A stretch of 64,000 bases of DNA from NCBI GenBank assembly GCA_031553595.1, contig JAVBLI010000008.1, positions 1 to 64,000 of the forward strand, in the 5' to 3' direction. Below, in pieces: positions 43,148-51,748 of this stretch. Every line of letters starts with the position of its first letter. The stretch's first letter is position 1. Made by a program: the position numbers and the translations under genes. Origin of the DNA: RGIG3701 sp031553595 (GTDB lineage Bacteria; Planctomycetota; Planctomycetia; Pirellulales; Thermoguttaceae). Below the pieces are notes generated by a model, which saw nothing but the letters and a program-made list of their open reading frames with translations, was not told the origin of the DNA and ran no database searches.

Positions 43148-45526
43148 CTACTCCACATCCACCACGCCAACACTCAGCGCGGGTAATGTGAATCGCACTT
43201 CGCCGTCACGGTACTCGACCGGGGCGTCTTTCGGTGCAATTTTGTCCGGCGCCGCCAGCGTGTTGCGGTCGCGGAGTCCATCGGCGGTGATAATCTGCAT
43301 CGCGGCACGCTCACCCTTAAAACCACACAGTTTCACGCACAGCGTCTTCGGTGTGTCCGTCGGGTTCACGGCTTTAAGCGTCACGCGCTTGCCGTCTTCG
43401 GTTTTCGTCGCTGTGATATTCACGCCGTCCGTCTCGCCGGTCAGCGAGAGCAAGAGCGGTGCGTAATGGTCGCGGAAGAGTTTCATCACAACGTAATTCG
43501 GGGCCGGAAACCACGTCGCGTTGTCGAAATTGACGAACGCGTTGTCCCACCCACGGGCGGAGGTGTGCCGCAGGAAGAGCGCGGGGCCGGCCATCTCCAT
43601 CATGTCGCAGCGCTCCATGGCGTTCAGCAGGCCGCCGCAGTACAGGCCCGTCCGCCAATCGGTGCTCATGGCGTTCCACTCCGAATCGTAAAGCTTCATG
43701 GCCGGGTTCTTCGAGTCGGCGATCCACTGGCGGTGCAGCTCGAAAAATCGCTCGTTTTCGTCGATGCCCGTCGCGAATTCGTCCGCCTCGTTGTAGCGGT
43801 GAATGCTCAGGTAGTCGAAATGTTCGGCGGCTCCGTCGATGAGCGTTTTGTCCCACGCGACGCGCTCGTCCCACTGCGGAAAGTGCGCCCCGGAGGCAGC
43901 AAGTTTGATGCCGGGACTCTTTGCACGCATCGCCGGCGCGAACCGCTTGACGGCTTCGACATACTCCTCGATCGAAATGCATCCCTGGGTTTCGTTGTCG
44001 ATTTCCCAGTAAATGACGTTATACGGCTCGGGGTGGCCATTCGCCGCGCGGACGGCGCCCCACTTTGTGTCGACGGAACCGTTGCAGTACTCGATCCAGT
44101 CCAGCGCCTCTTGCAGCCAGTCGTTTTCCACTCCGCGGTTCCAGTGCGGCGTGCCGATATTCACGACGATCACCGGCTCGGCGCCCACGCGGCGGCACAT
44201 GCGGATGAACTCATCCGTGCCGAAAGAGTTGACGTCGCGGTCGCCCCAGATGGATTGCGGGTGACTGCCGCGCTGGTGCTGCGGGCCCACGCCGTCCTTC
44301 CAGCGGTAGGCGGAGGCGTAACAGCCGCCGGGCCAGCGAATGACCGGCGGGCGGATATCTTTAATCGCGTTTAAGAGGTCGGGCCGCATGCCGTCGTAGT
44401 TGTCTTTCCAGCTTTTCGGCATCAGACTCACCTGGTCGATATGCACCACACCCAGCCCCTTCACACCGATTTCCAGCGTCGCGTTGGGCACGTCTTCCGT
44501 CGCGGTAAATCGCAGTGGAAATTCCTTCCAGTAGATGTGGTCGCGTGATTCGCCTCGCATTTTGGAGTAATCGCGAGAGGGAATCGCATCATTGCACACG
44601 CCCGGCACGCTGACGGCGAGTTGCATCATAGTACCCGCCGCCCAGAGAGACCCTTCGTACGTCTCGCCGGCCTTCAGGCAGAAATTCGCCTGCCGGATGC
44701 CTGAGGGATTGTCCTTGCTGTCTATCGTGATATACGTCCGGCCGTTGAGCGCATCATCGTCGTTTCTGGGGAATATAAGTCCATCGCCGAACGCCGTCCA
44801 GTCGCGCGGCAAGGGAATCTCTAATTTCACTGGCATATATTCGCCATTTAACCGGCTGAGAGAGAAATAGGTGAACTCGGCCTGCGTCTGCCACGTGCCC
44901 ACGCCCACGGCGCCGGTCATGCGGTTGGCGTCGTCGGTGTAATCAAGAATCGTCTCGCCGTCGAGCTTCACGGTGATGCGCGGCCCCTCGCACCGCACGC
45001 TGATTTTATACCACCGGCCCGTCTCGATCGTTCCGTCCACCACGTCGGACACCGTTCGCTGCCGGCCTTCGCCCGCGACCCGCCGCTCGATGGCGTGCTT
45101 CTTGTTTTCCCAGCCGCCGAGGTTCACCCAGAGGAATTCCTTGTCGTTGACGTAACGGATCGGAATGAGGAAGCCCTCGTCGCCACCGGTCTTTTTCGCT
45201 TCAAAAGTGAATTCGAAATCGGCCATGTCGCCGGATGTAAGGAACATCAGACGCCCGGCACCATTGCCGCGCTGGCGGAGAATGTCCGTGTCGATTTCCC
45301 ATTCGTTGGCGGGGCCGTCCTCGAATGTGCGGTTCCAGACCAGGTCGCCCCAGAGGCCGCCGTTGATGGAATGGTAGATATGCTCGAGGAAGTGCCCGTA
45401 GACTTTTTCGTCGATCCGGTGCAGTACCTTTTGCGTGTCGACCGAAAGCGCGACTTCCGCGCGGGCCGGGGTGAGCATGGCACATAAAACGGCCATGGCC
45501 AGACAGAGTTTCGTTGGGTTTTTCAT
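43148..45526 (-). CDS. Secreted GH51 alpha-L-arabinofuranosidase, LamG-like domain near N-terminus
   Basis: 792 residues with signal peptide ending PARA. GH51 signs: KVYGHFLEHIYHSINGGLWG at the start, the acid/base Glu in VIYWEIDNETQG and the nucleophile Glu in KLYDSEWNAMS. A concanavalin-like domain (KKTGGDEGFLIPIRYVND ... FLWVNLGGWENK) is inserted after the first strand block. The same GDEGF domain sits at the other end of the neighbouring GH51 protein, so the pair has the same parts in different order and probably different substrate reach. AGGAG precedes the ATG. Confidence 0.92.
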   Translation of the reverse strand: MKNPTKLCLAMAVLCAMLTPARAEVALSVDTQKVLHRIDEKVYGHFLEHIYHSINGGLWGDLVWNRTFEDGPANEWEIDTDILRQRGNGAGRLMFLTSGDMADFEFTFEAKKTGGDEGFLIPIRYVNDKEFLWVNLGGWENKKHAIERRVAGEGRQRTVSDVVDGTIETGRWYKISVRCEGPRITVKLDGETILDYTDDANRMTGAVGVGTWQTQAEFTYFSLSRLNGEYMPVKLEIPLPRDWTAFGDGLIFPRNDDDALNGRTYITIDSKDNPSGIRQANFCLKAGETYEGSLWAAGTMMQLAVSVPGVCNDAIPSRDYSKMRGESRDHIYWKEFPLRFTATEDVPNATLEIGVKGLGVVHIDQVSLMPKSWKDNYDGMRPDLLNAIKDIRPPVIRWPGGCYASAYRWKDGVGPQHQRGSHPQSIWGDRDVNSFGTDEFIRMCRRVGAEPVIVVNIGTPHWNRGVENDWLQEALDWIEYCNGSVDTKWGAVRAANGHPEPYNVIYWEIDNETQGCISIEEYVEAVKRFAPAMRAKSPGIKLAASGAHFPQWDERVAWDKTLIDGAAEHFDYLSIHRYNEADEFATGIDENERFFELHRQWIADSKNPAMKLYDSEWNAMSTDWRTGLYCGGLLNAMERCDMMEMAGPALFLRHTSARGWDNAFVNFDNATWFPAPNYVVMKLFRDHYAPLLLSLTGETDGVNITATKTEDGKRVTLKAVNPTDTPKTLCVKLCGFKGERAAMQIITADGLRDRNTLAAPDKIAPKDAPVEYRDGEVRFTLPALSVGVVDVE

Positions 45527-45829
45527 AAAATACTCCTGAAAAAGGTGGGGGGGGCCAGCGCATTTATCGTTATTATCATGCGTGCGCTGAATTTCGTCCG
45601 TAGGACGTTTCTTAGAGCCGTTATCAAGTGAATGGATTCAAGAGACAGCAGCCCGAAACGGGAACGAGGGATAAGAATCGCTCAAAGATTCTCAATTTTT
45701 CGGTACCGTCGCGGCTTATCCGGTCGCTTACGCTCCCGGCTGTTGTTCTTGTGAAACCATTCATTTGGTAGATGTTCCAGCGTTTATCCCTCGCTTACGC
45801 TTCGGGTTGTTGTTTCTTGTTTTACACCA
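45527..45829. other. Intergenic region between J-like/LamG and GH51 genes
   Basis: 303 bases without a gene: CGTCCGTAGGACG palindrome at 45595-45607, then two subtype-B hairpin pieces (45643-45820). Confidence 0.6.
45643..45820. repeat. CAG-CCGGG elements, copies 10a (subtype B) and 10b (half)
   Basis: 45643-45749 is the reverse complement of the subtype-B copy at 29827-29930 (GGGATAAGAATCGCT ... TTATCCGGTCGCTTACGCTCCC). It is followed by a half element at 45780-45820 (TTTATCCCTCGCTTACGCTTCGG then TTGTTGTT), which resembles only the outer part. Confidence 0.82.
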
Positions 45830-47113
45830 TTATTTCCCAGCGAGTTCCGCGATTTCCTGACTCGTCAGCGCACGATTGTAAATCCGTACCTCGTCGATAA
45901 CTCCCTGAAAAAATCGATCTTTTCCCTCGGCGTCCGCACCAATCGCCCAGCCGGTACGCACCGGAAGGGCACCGACGGGCGCGGCGGACTCCCCAACCCG
46001 CTCACCATTACGGTACAGGAGCCAGGAAGTCCCATCATAGATGCCGGCCAGGTGCACCCAGTTGTCGTAGTCGTCCTGCGGAATCCTGAAACCTGCCTTG
46101 TAATCCCCGCCGTCCCATGAGCCGACCTCGTATCCATCGTCACTGATTCGCAGGCAGATCTCGCCACGGACATCCAGCGAAGGTCCTTTCGCCACAATAT
46201 TCCGGAGCCCGTTTCCGCGTTGCGGCTTAAACCACGCGATAATCGTGATCTCGCCGGTAATCCGCATCTCCTCGGGATCGCCAAGAGAGACATAATCGCT
46301 TGCCCCGTTGAGACTTACGGCCTTTCCATTCCGCCCCGCGACATACATTCCGCCGTGTTTCGTACCGTTGCCGAAACCGCTGTTCGCCATGTTCTCCACG
46401 TTATTTTCGAACGTCCAGTGTCCCACCGCTTTCGACATGTCTTTCGACGTGGATTTCGACATATCTTTCGGCGTGGGTTTCGGCGCGTTTTCCTTCGGGC
46501 TGACGGCATCCCCGGAATCTCGCGACGATTCATGAATTTCTTCCGTCACGCCGGGAACCTCCGGCACCTCTTCACCGTCGACATACGTGGCGATTTCTTC
46601 TTCTCCCGACGGCTTCCGGCTTTCCGAATTCATCGCGGGAATCACGATGTAAAAGAAAATCGCCGCCGCGCAAAGTACCACCACGACCAGCATCATCCCT
46701 AATTTTATCGGCGAAAAATCTTCCTTTTTCGCGGACGCCGTGGATTCCGAAAAATGCAGATCGGGAAACGTCTCGTCCGGCGTATCCGGCATCGCTTTCG
46801 CCTGACGCAGCGGAAGGGAAACCGGAATGGTCTCCGCCTTTAATCGGTCATCATATTCCCGCTTTTGGTCCGGATTCAAGAGCGTAACGCGGGCTGCCGA
46901 GATCTCGTTCAGCAGCCGCTGCGAAAGCTCCGAGTGCTTTCCGATCTGGAAAGAACGCAAGTACATCATCCGCCCATCCGCGGCAATGGAAATCACCTCC
47001 GGGTCGGACTCGAAACGCGACAGCCCTAAAAGCGCGTAATGGTCCGGCGGAAGCTGCCTGAGCGGAATGCCAAGCCATTTATGATAAGGATTAAATTCTT
47101 CCGGTGCCGACAT
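45830..47113 (-). CDS. J-like domain / membrane span / LamG-domain protein
   Basis: 427 residues. The N-terminus YHKWLGIPLRQLPPDHYALL ... RLLNEISAARVTLL ... DQKREYDDRL is the same J-like domain as in the LRR protein at 25656-27278, again without His-Pro-Asp. One membrane helix (LGMMLVVVVLCAAAIFFYIV, about 145-165) follows, then a Lys/Asp repeat stretch (KDMSKSTSKDMSK) and a LamG/concanavalin domain (about 235-425: VGHWTFENNVENMANSGFGN to VIDEVRIYNRALTSQEIAEL). LamG domains often bind sugars. It stands between araA and a GH51 gene, which suggests an arabinan sensor or binding protein. GGAGAG precedes the ATG, 21 bases after the araA stop region. Confidence 0.8.
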   Translation of the reverse strand: MSAPEEFNPYHKWLGIPLRQLPPDHYALLGLSRFESDPEVISIAADGRMMYLRSFQIGKHSELSQRLLNEISAARVTLLNPDQKREYDDRLKAETIPVSLPLRQAKAMPDTPDETFPDLHFSESTASAKKEDFSPIKLGMMLVVVVLCAAAIFFYIVIPAMNSESRKPSGEEEIATYVDGEEVPEVPGVTEEIHESSRDSGDAVSPKENAPKPTPKDMSKSTSKDMSKAVGHWTFENNVENMANSGFGNGTKHGGMYVAGRNGKAVSLNGASDYVSLGDPEEMRITGEITIIAWFKPQRGNGLRNIVAKGPSLDVRGEICLRISDDGYEVGSWDGGDYKAGFRIPQDDYDNWVHLAGIYDGTSWLLYRNGERVGESAAPVGALPVRTGWAIGADAEGKDRFFQGVIDEVRIYNRALTSQEIAELAGK

Positions 47114-47134
47114 TTTTTAGCTCTCCGAATACGT

Positions 47135-48640
47135 TTATTTCCAAACCGCGCGATTCAGCATATAATAAATCTCATTCATCCGCAAATCCCGCTTAAAGTC
47201 GTCGATGGTCGTCGCGGCGTCGATTTTCAGCAGCTCGATGCCCGCCAGCTCGGCGTAGTCGTCGAAATACTCTGGCGTCAGGGCGTAGGAAAAGGACGTG
47301 TGGTGCGTGCCACCGGCGAGTATCCAGGCGTGGGCGGCGGTTTGCAGGTCGGGCTGCGGCGTCCAGAATGCGCGGGCCACGGGGAGTTTTGGCAGGTCGG
47401 CCTCCGGTTTCACGCACGTCACTTCGTTGAGGATCATGCGGAAGCGGTTGCCCATGTCGACGATCGTCGCGGCGGTGCCGGCGCCTTCGTGGGCGGTGAA
47501 GACCAGCCGGGCGGGGTCCGCCTTGCCGCCGATTCCAAGCGGGTGCACTTCCACACGCGGCTTGTCGGCCGCGATGGACGGGCAGATTTCCAGCATGTGA
47601 GCCTGGAGGATCGCCCCCTGGCCAACGAAATGATACACGTAATCCTCAAGGAAAGACGTGCCGCCGGGCAGGCCGCAGGCCATGACTTTCATGGTTCGCA
47701 GCAGGGCCGCGGTTTTCCAGTCGCCTTCGGCCCCGAAACCGTAACCGTCGTTCATCAGCCGCTGGCTGGCCAGGCCCGGAAGCTGATTCAGGCCGTGCAG
47801 CGCGTCGAAATTCGTGGTGAACGCCTTCGCGTTTTGCGATTCGAGGATGCGCCGCATGCCGATTTCAATTCGCGCCGCCTCGCGCACCTGGCCGTGTTTG
47901 ACGCCGCTTTTCTGGGCTTCCGGCGAGAAGGTGTAAAGCGTTTCATACTCGGCCACCATCGCGTCGATTTCGGCATCCGTCACCGCCGCGACGCTCGCCG
48001 CCAGGTCGCCCACGGGACAGTAATCCACGTGGTAGCCCAGCGCCAGCTCGGCTTCCACGCGGTCGCCGTCCGTCACGGCCACGTTATTCATGTTGTCGCC
48101 GAAACGCAGAAGCTTCATGCCGCGGGCATCGGCCCACGCCACGCAGACACGCATCCAGACGGCCATCCGCTGCTGCACGTCCGCATCCTGCCAGAAGCCG
48201 ACCACAACTTTCCGCGGCCGCCGCATCCGGCTCATGATGTGCCCGAATTCGCGGTCGCCATGGGCACTCTGGTTGAGGTTCATGAAGTTCATGTCGATTT
48301 CGCCCCACGGAATCTCGCGGGCGAACTGCGTATGCAGGTGCAAGAGTGGCTTGTGGAGAATTTGCAGGCCATGAATCCACATTTTGGCCGGCGAGAAGGT
48401 GTGCATCCACGTGATGACGCCCACGCATGCCGTCGCGGCATTCGCCTCGGTGAACATCCTCGCGATTTCCTCGGCCGACTTCACCGTGCCCTTATAAACC
48501 ACGCGGACGGGCAGCGTCCCCGCCTCGTTCAGCCCCGCGACGATCGCCGCCGACTGGACGTCCACCTGCCGCAGCGTTTCTTCGCCGTACAGCAGTTGCG
48601 AGCCGGTGACAAACCAGATTTCGGAATTTTTATACATCAT
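47135..48640 (-). CDS. araA: L-arabinose isomerase
   Basis: 501 residues, full length. It converts L-arabinose to L-ribulose. IWFVTGSQLLYGEETLRQV at the N-terminus, GVITWMHTFSPAKMWI, LLHLHTQFAREIPW and the metal-site block GFGAEGDWKTAALLR are diagnostic. HPLGIGGKADPARLVF carries one of the catalytic His residues. AAGGAT lies before the ATG pair. It follows araD on the same strand by 100 bases and is read together with the arabinose genes. Confidence 0.96.
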   Translation of the reverse strand: MMYKNSEIWFVTGSQLLYGEETLRQVDVQSAAIVAGLNEAGTLPVRVVYKGTVKSAEEIARMFTEANAATACVGVITWMHTFSPAKMWIHGLQILHKPLLHLHTQFAREIPWGEIDMNFMNLNQSAHGDREFGHIMSRMRRPRKVVVGFWQDADVQQRMAVWMRVCVAWADARGMKLLRFGDNMNNVAVTDGDRVEAELALGYHVDYCPVGDLAASVAAVTDAEIDAMVAEYETLYTFSPEAQKSGVKHGQVREAARIEIGMRRILESQNAKAFTTNFDALHGLNQLPGLASQRLMNDGYGFGAEGDWKTAALLRTMKVMACGLPGGTSFLEDYVYHFVGQGAILQAHMLEICPSIAADKPRVEVHPLGIGGKADPARLVFTAHEGAGTAATIVDMGNRFRMILNEVTCVKPEADLPKLPVARAFWTPQPDLQTAAHAWILAGGTHHTSFSYALTPEYFDDYAELAGIELLKIDAATTIDDFKRDLRMNEIYYMLNRAVWK

Positions 48641-48742
48641 GTTATCCTTGGGTTAAATTGTTTGGAGGGGGAACAGTGGGGTTTGGATTTTGTGGATTGT
48701 GGGCGCAGTGGTAATCCCTAACCGCAAACCACTATCCACAAA

Positions 48743-49444
48743 TCACTGCCCATAATACGCTCCCGAGCCGTGTTTGCGGGAAAAATGTTTCTCGATCAGG
48801 TCAGGATTCATCGAGAGAGCCGGGTTCAGGGCGGCGGTGATGGAAGTCATTTTCGCGACCTCCTCCAGCACCACGGCGTTATGCACGGCGTCGGTCGCGG
48901 AGTGGCCCCACGTGAACGGAGCGTGGTTGGCCACCAGCACGCCGGGAACATGGACGGGGTTCAGGCCGCGGGTGCGGAAGCAGTCGACGATCACGTTTCC
49001 GGTCTCGGCTTCATACGCGCCGCGGACTTCTTCGGGCGTCATGCTGCGGGTGCAGGGGACGGGGCCGTAAAAGTAATCCGCGTGCGTCGTGCCGACGGCC
49101 GGGATGTCGCGCTGGGCCTGCGCCCACGCCGTGGCGTACGTCGAGTGGGTGTGCACCACGCCGCCGATTTCGGGAAACTCGCGATACAGCACGAGGTGCG
49201 TCGCGGCATCCGAAGACGGCTTCATCCCGCCCTGCTCCGCCAGCTTGCCGTCCATGTCCAGCACGACCATCATCTCCGGCCGCATCGCCTTGTACGAAAC
49301 ACCAGACGGCTTGATCGCCACCAGCCCCCGCTCGCGGTCCACCTGACTGGCGTTCCCCCACGTGAAAATCACCAGTCCGTGCTCGACCAGCGCGAGATTC
49401 GCCACGAAAACGGCTTCTTTGAGCGATTGAATAACGCGATCCAT
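48743..49444 (-). CDS. araD: L-ribulose-5-phosphate 4-epimerase
   Basis: 233 residues from the ATG at 49442-49444, preferred because AAAGGA precedes it; 14 further residues upstream lie in the hairpin arm. It converts L-ribulose-5-phosphate to D-xylulose-5-phosphate. Zinc ligands are in GGVVHTHSTYATAWAQ (two His) and VANHAPFTWG (His), the class II aldolase-like site. GNASQVDRERGLVAIKPSG is the substrate phosphate site. It completes the araBAD pathway into the pentose phosphate route. Confidence 0.95.
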   Translation of the reverse strand: MDRVIQSLKEAVFVANLALVEHGLVIFTWGNASQVDRERGLVAIKPSGVSYKAMRPEMMVVLDMDGKLAEQGGMKPSSDAATHLVLYREFPEIGGVVHTHSTYATAWAQAQRDIPAVGTTHADYFYGPVPCTRSMTPEEVRGAYEAETGNVIVDCFRTRGLNPVHVPGVLVANHAPFTWGHSATDAVHNAVVLEEVAKMTSITAALNPALSMNPDLIEKHFSRKHGSGAYYGQ

Positions 49445-49460
49445 GAGTATTCCTTTCGGA

Positions 49461-49612
49461 AAGTGAACGAGTGAGCGAGTGAACAAGTGAGCAAGTACTG
49501 GCGTGGTGATGAGGTTTCATTTCATGGTAACATTTTAAATTTTCTCCATCAGGAGGGCGTCGGCGTAACGCCAGCACTTTTTCACTCGCTCACTTATTCA
49601 TTCTTTCACCTC
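49461..49612. repeat. Word-repeat hairpin (GTGAGCGAGTGA words)
   Basis: Between the symporter and araD. Left arm GTGAACGAGTGAGCGAGTGA plus ACAAGTGAGCAAG; right arm CACTCGCTCACTTATTC plus ATTCTTTCACC. CTGGCG/CGCCAG close the stem, and GGCGTAACGCCAGC is a small internal palindrome. Confidence 0.84.
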
Positions 49613-49629
49613 CGCAGCTTGCTGCGGGC

Positions 49630-51642
49630 TCAGCCCGTGAAATAAATGTAAACGCCGAGGATGATGACGACCAGGCCGGCGCTGGTGACGACGTCGACCC
49701 AGTTCCAGCTTTCGCGCGTCTCACGCTTCTGCTCGTCCGTGGAGGTGCCGTAAGTCAGGCCGACGATCTGTTCTTCGTTCGGCTTCGGCGTCACGAGGCT
49801 CACGCCGACGATCAGCGCCGAGCAGATGACGGTCAGGAAAATGCAGATGAACGTGAAGCTCGTGCTGGCATACCACTCGACAAACGCGTTGCCGGCAAAC
49901 AGTTTTTCATCGATACCGTGTACGATCTGCATCCCCAGGCGGAGCATGCCCAGCACGAAGCCGGCGATGAGGCCGGTCATGCAGCCATAGGCGTTAATCC
50001 GTTTGAAGAATACGCCGAGGAAGAAGACCGCGAAAATCGGCGGCGCGACATACGCCTGCACGCTCTGTAAATAATTGTAAAGCGTCCCAGGGATATACGC
50101 AATGACGGGAATCCACGCCAGGCCCAGCACAACCATCACCGCCGTGGCGACGCGGCCGATCCACACCAGCTGCGTTTCCGACGCTTTCGGATGCATTTTC
50201 GTGTAAATGTCCATGGTGAAGAGCGTCGAGCAGGAGTTGAACACGGAAGCCAGCGAGCTCATCAGGGCCGCCAGCAGTCCGCCGACGACGATGCCCTTGA
50301 CGCCCATCGGCAGCACTTCCTTCACCAGCAGCGGAAACGCCAGCTCGGCCTTAAAAAGCACCTCCGCACTAATCGCCCCCTTCACCGCCAGAGCATACGC
50401 GATCATGCCCGGCACAATGAACAGAAACACCGGCGTGAGCTTCAAATACGCCCCGAAAATCGTCCCGCGACGCGCCTCCCGCTGACTCTTCGCCGCCAGC
50501 GTCCGCTGCACGATGTACTGATCCGTACACCAGTACCACAGCCCGACGATCGGCGCCCCGAACAGCAGGCCGAACCACGGATACGATGGGTGGCTGTTCG
50601 GCTTCCACAAATTAAAATGGTCATTCTTTTCACGGTCGTCGGCCGCGATGAACGAGCCTTTCTGCTCAGCGGTCTGCATCCCGGCGGGGAACAGCGAGGC
50701 AAGCGTTTCCGGCGTGAGACGCTCCATGAGTTTCGCGGCTTCCACGTCTTCCAACGTCAGCTCCGCTGGCAGAATGGTGTGCGTTTTGCTCTGATCGCCT
50801 TTTTTTATCGGCCGCGGAATTACGATGTGCTTTCCGGCCGCGTCCTCCAAATATTCCGGCTCTTTCGGCTTTAATACCCAGCCATCTTCCTCCGCCGGTT
50901 TCGTAACGACTTTATACCCAACAACCTTTTCAACGCCCTGAACAGTGTTTTTCAATTCGTCCCAACCGCCGATCTGATACAGTCCAAATCCCAGCACGCA
51001 CAACGCCCCGCCCAGCAGCACCGCCGTCTGCATGAGTTCCGTGTAAAGCACGGCACGCAAGCCGCCGAGAATGGTGTAAAGGCCCGTGATGAGGACCATC
51101 CCCACGGCGCCGACCCAGAAGTTACTCACCCCCGTAATCACACCCACCGGGAACAGTGCCTCGAAAACGATTCCTCCCGCGAAGAGCGTGACCGAGATTT
51201 TCGTCATGACGTACGCCACGAGACTGACGACGGAGAGGAACCAGCGGGCCGAGGACGAATACCGGCGCTCGAGAAACTCGGGCATGGTATACACGCAGCT
51301 CCGCTCATAAAACGGCACCATCACCCAGCCCAGCACCAGCAGACACCACGCGTGCAACTCGTAATGGGCCATCGCCATGCCGTCATTCGCACCCGTACTG
51401 GCCAGGCCCACGAGGTGCTCCGAGCCGATGTTCGACGCAAACAGCGACGCACCGATGACGATCCAGCCGGCCTTGCGCCCCGCCAGGAAATAATCCTGCG
51501 ACGTGTCCGTCTTCTGCCTCACGACCCACCAGGCCACGCCCAGTAGCACCGCGAAATACCCCGCCAGCGCCACGTAATCCCAAAGCACCAGTGTCGCGCC
51601 GGCAGAGGCCTGCGCCAGTATGATTCCGTTTAAAAGCGTCAT
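49630..51642 (-). CDS. Sodium/solute symporter (SSS family), probable arabinose importer
   Basis: 670 residues, about 14 membrane helices. NIGSEHLVGLASTGANDGMA is the SGLT-type sodium/sugar block, and YFLAGRKAGWIVIGASLFAS and GGLLAALMSSLASVFNSCSTLF are further SSS motifs. A hydrophilic loop of about 130 residues (230-360) is inserted, longer than in SGLT. No SusC/SusD or ABC sugar transporter is in the locus, so this symporter is the likely L-arabinose importer. CGGAG is spaced before the ATG. Confidence 0.9.
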   Translation of the reverse strand: MTLLNGIILAQASAGATLVLWDYVALAGYFAVLLGVAWWVVRQKTDTSQDYFLAGRKAGWIVIGASLFASNIGSEHLVGLASTGANDGMAMAHYELHAWCLLVLGWVMVPFYERSCVYTMPEFLERRYSSSARWFLSVVSLVAYVMTKISVTLFAGGIVFEALFPVGVITGVSNFWVGAVGMVLITGLYTILGGLRAVLYTELMQTAVLLGGALCVLGFGLYQIGGWDELKNTVQGVEKVVGYKVVTKPAEEDGWVLKPKEPEYLEDAAGKHIVIPRPIKKGDQSKTHTILPAELTLEDVEAAKLMERLTPETLASLFPAGMQTAEQKGSFIAADDREKNDHFNLWKPNSHPSYPWFGLLFGAPIVGLWYWCTDQYIVQRTLAAKSQREARRGTIFGAYLKLTPVFLFIVPGMIAYALAVKGAISAEVLFKAELAFPLLVKEVLPMGVKGIVVGGLLAALMSSLASVFNSCSTLFTMDIYTKMHPKASETQLVWIGRVATAVMVVLGLAWIPVIAYIPGTLYNYLQSVQAYVAPPIFAVFFLGVFFKRINAYGCMTGLIAGFVLGMLRLGMQIVHGIDEKLFAGNAFVEWYASTSFTFICIFLTVICSALIVGVSLVTPKPNEEQIVGLTYGTSTDEQKRETRESWNWVDVVTSAGLVVIILGVYIYFTG

Positions 51643-51654
51643 GCGTTTTTCTCC

Positions 51655-51748
51655 GAATGGTTAATGGTTAATTGTTAATGGTTAATGAGAAAATGTTCAA
51701 CGCAACGCTTGCGTCATTCACCATTCACCATTAACCATTCACCATTTA
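51655..51748. repeat. Word-repeat hairpin between araB and symporter genes
   Basis: ATGGTTAATTGTTAATGG words pair with CATTCACCATTAACCATTC words; core GCAACGCTTGCGTCATTC at 51702-51719. The same words and core are used in the pilus operon 30 kb away. Confidence 0.88.
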
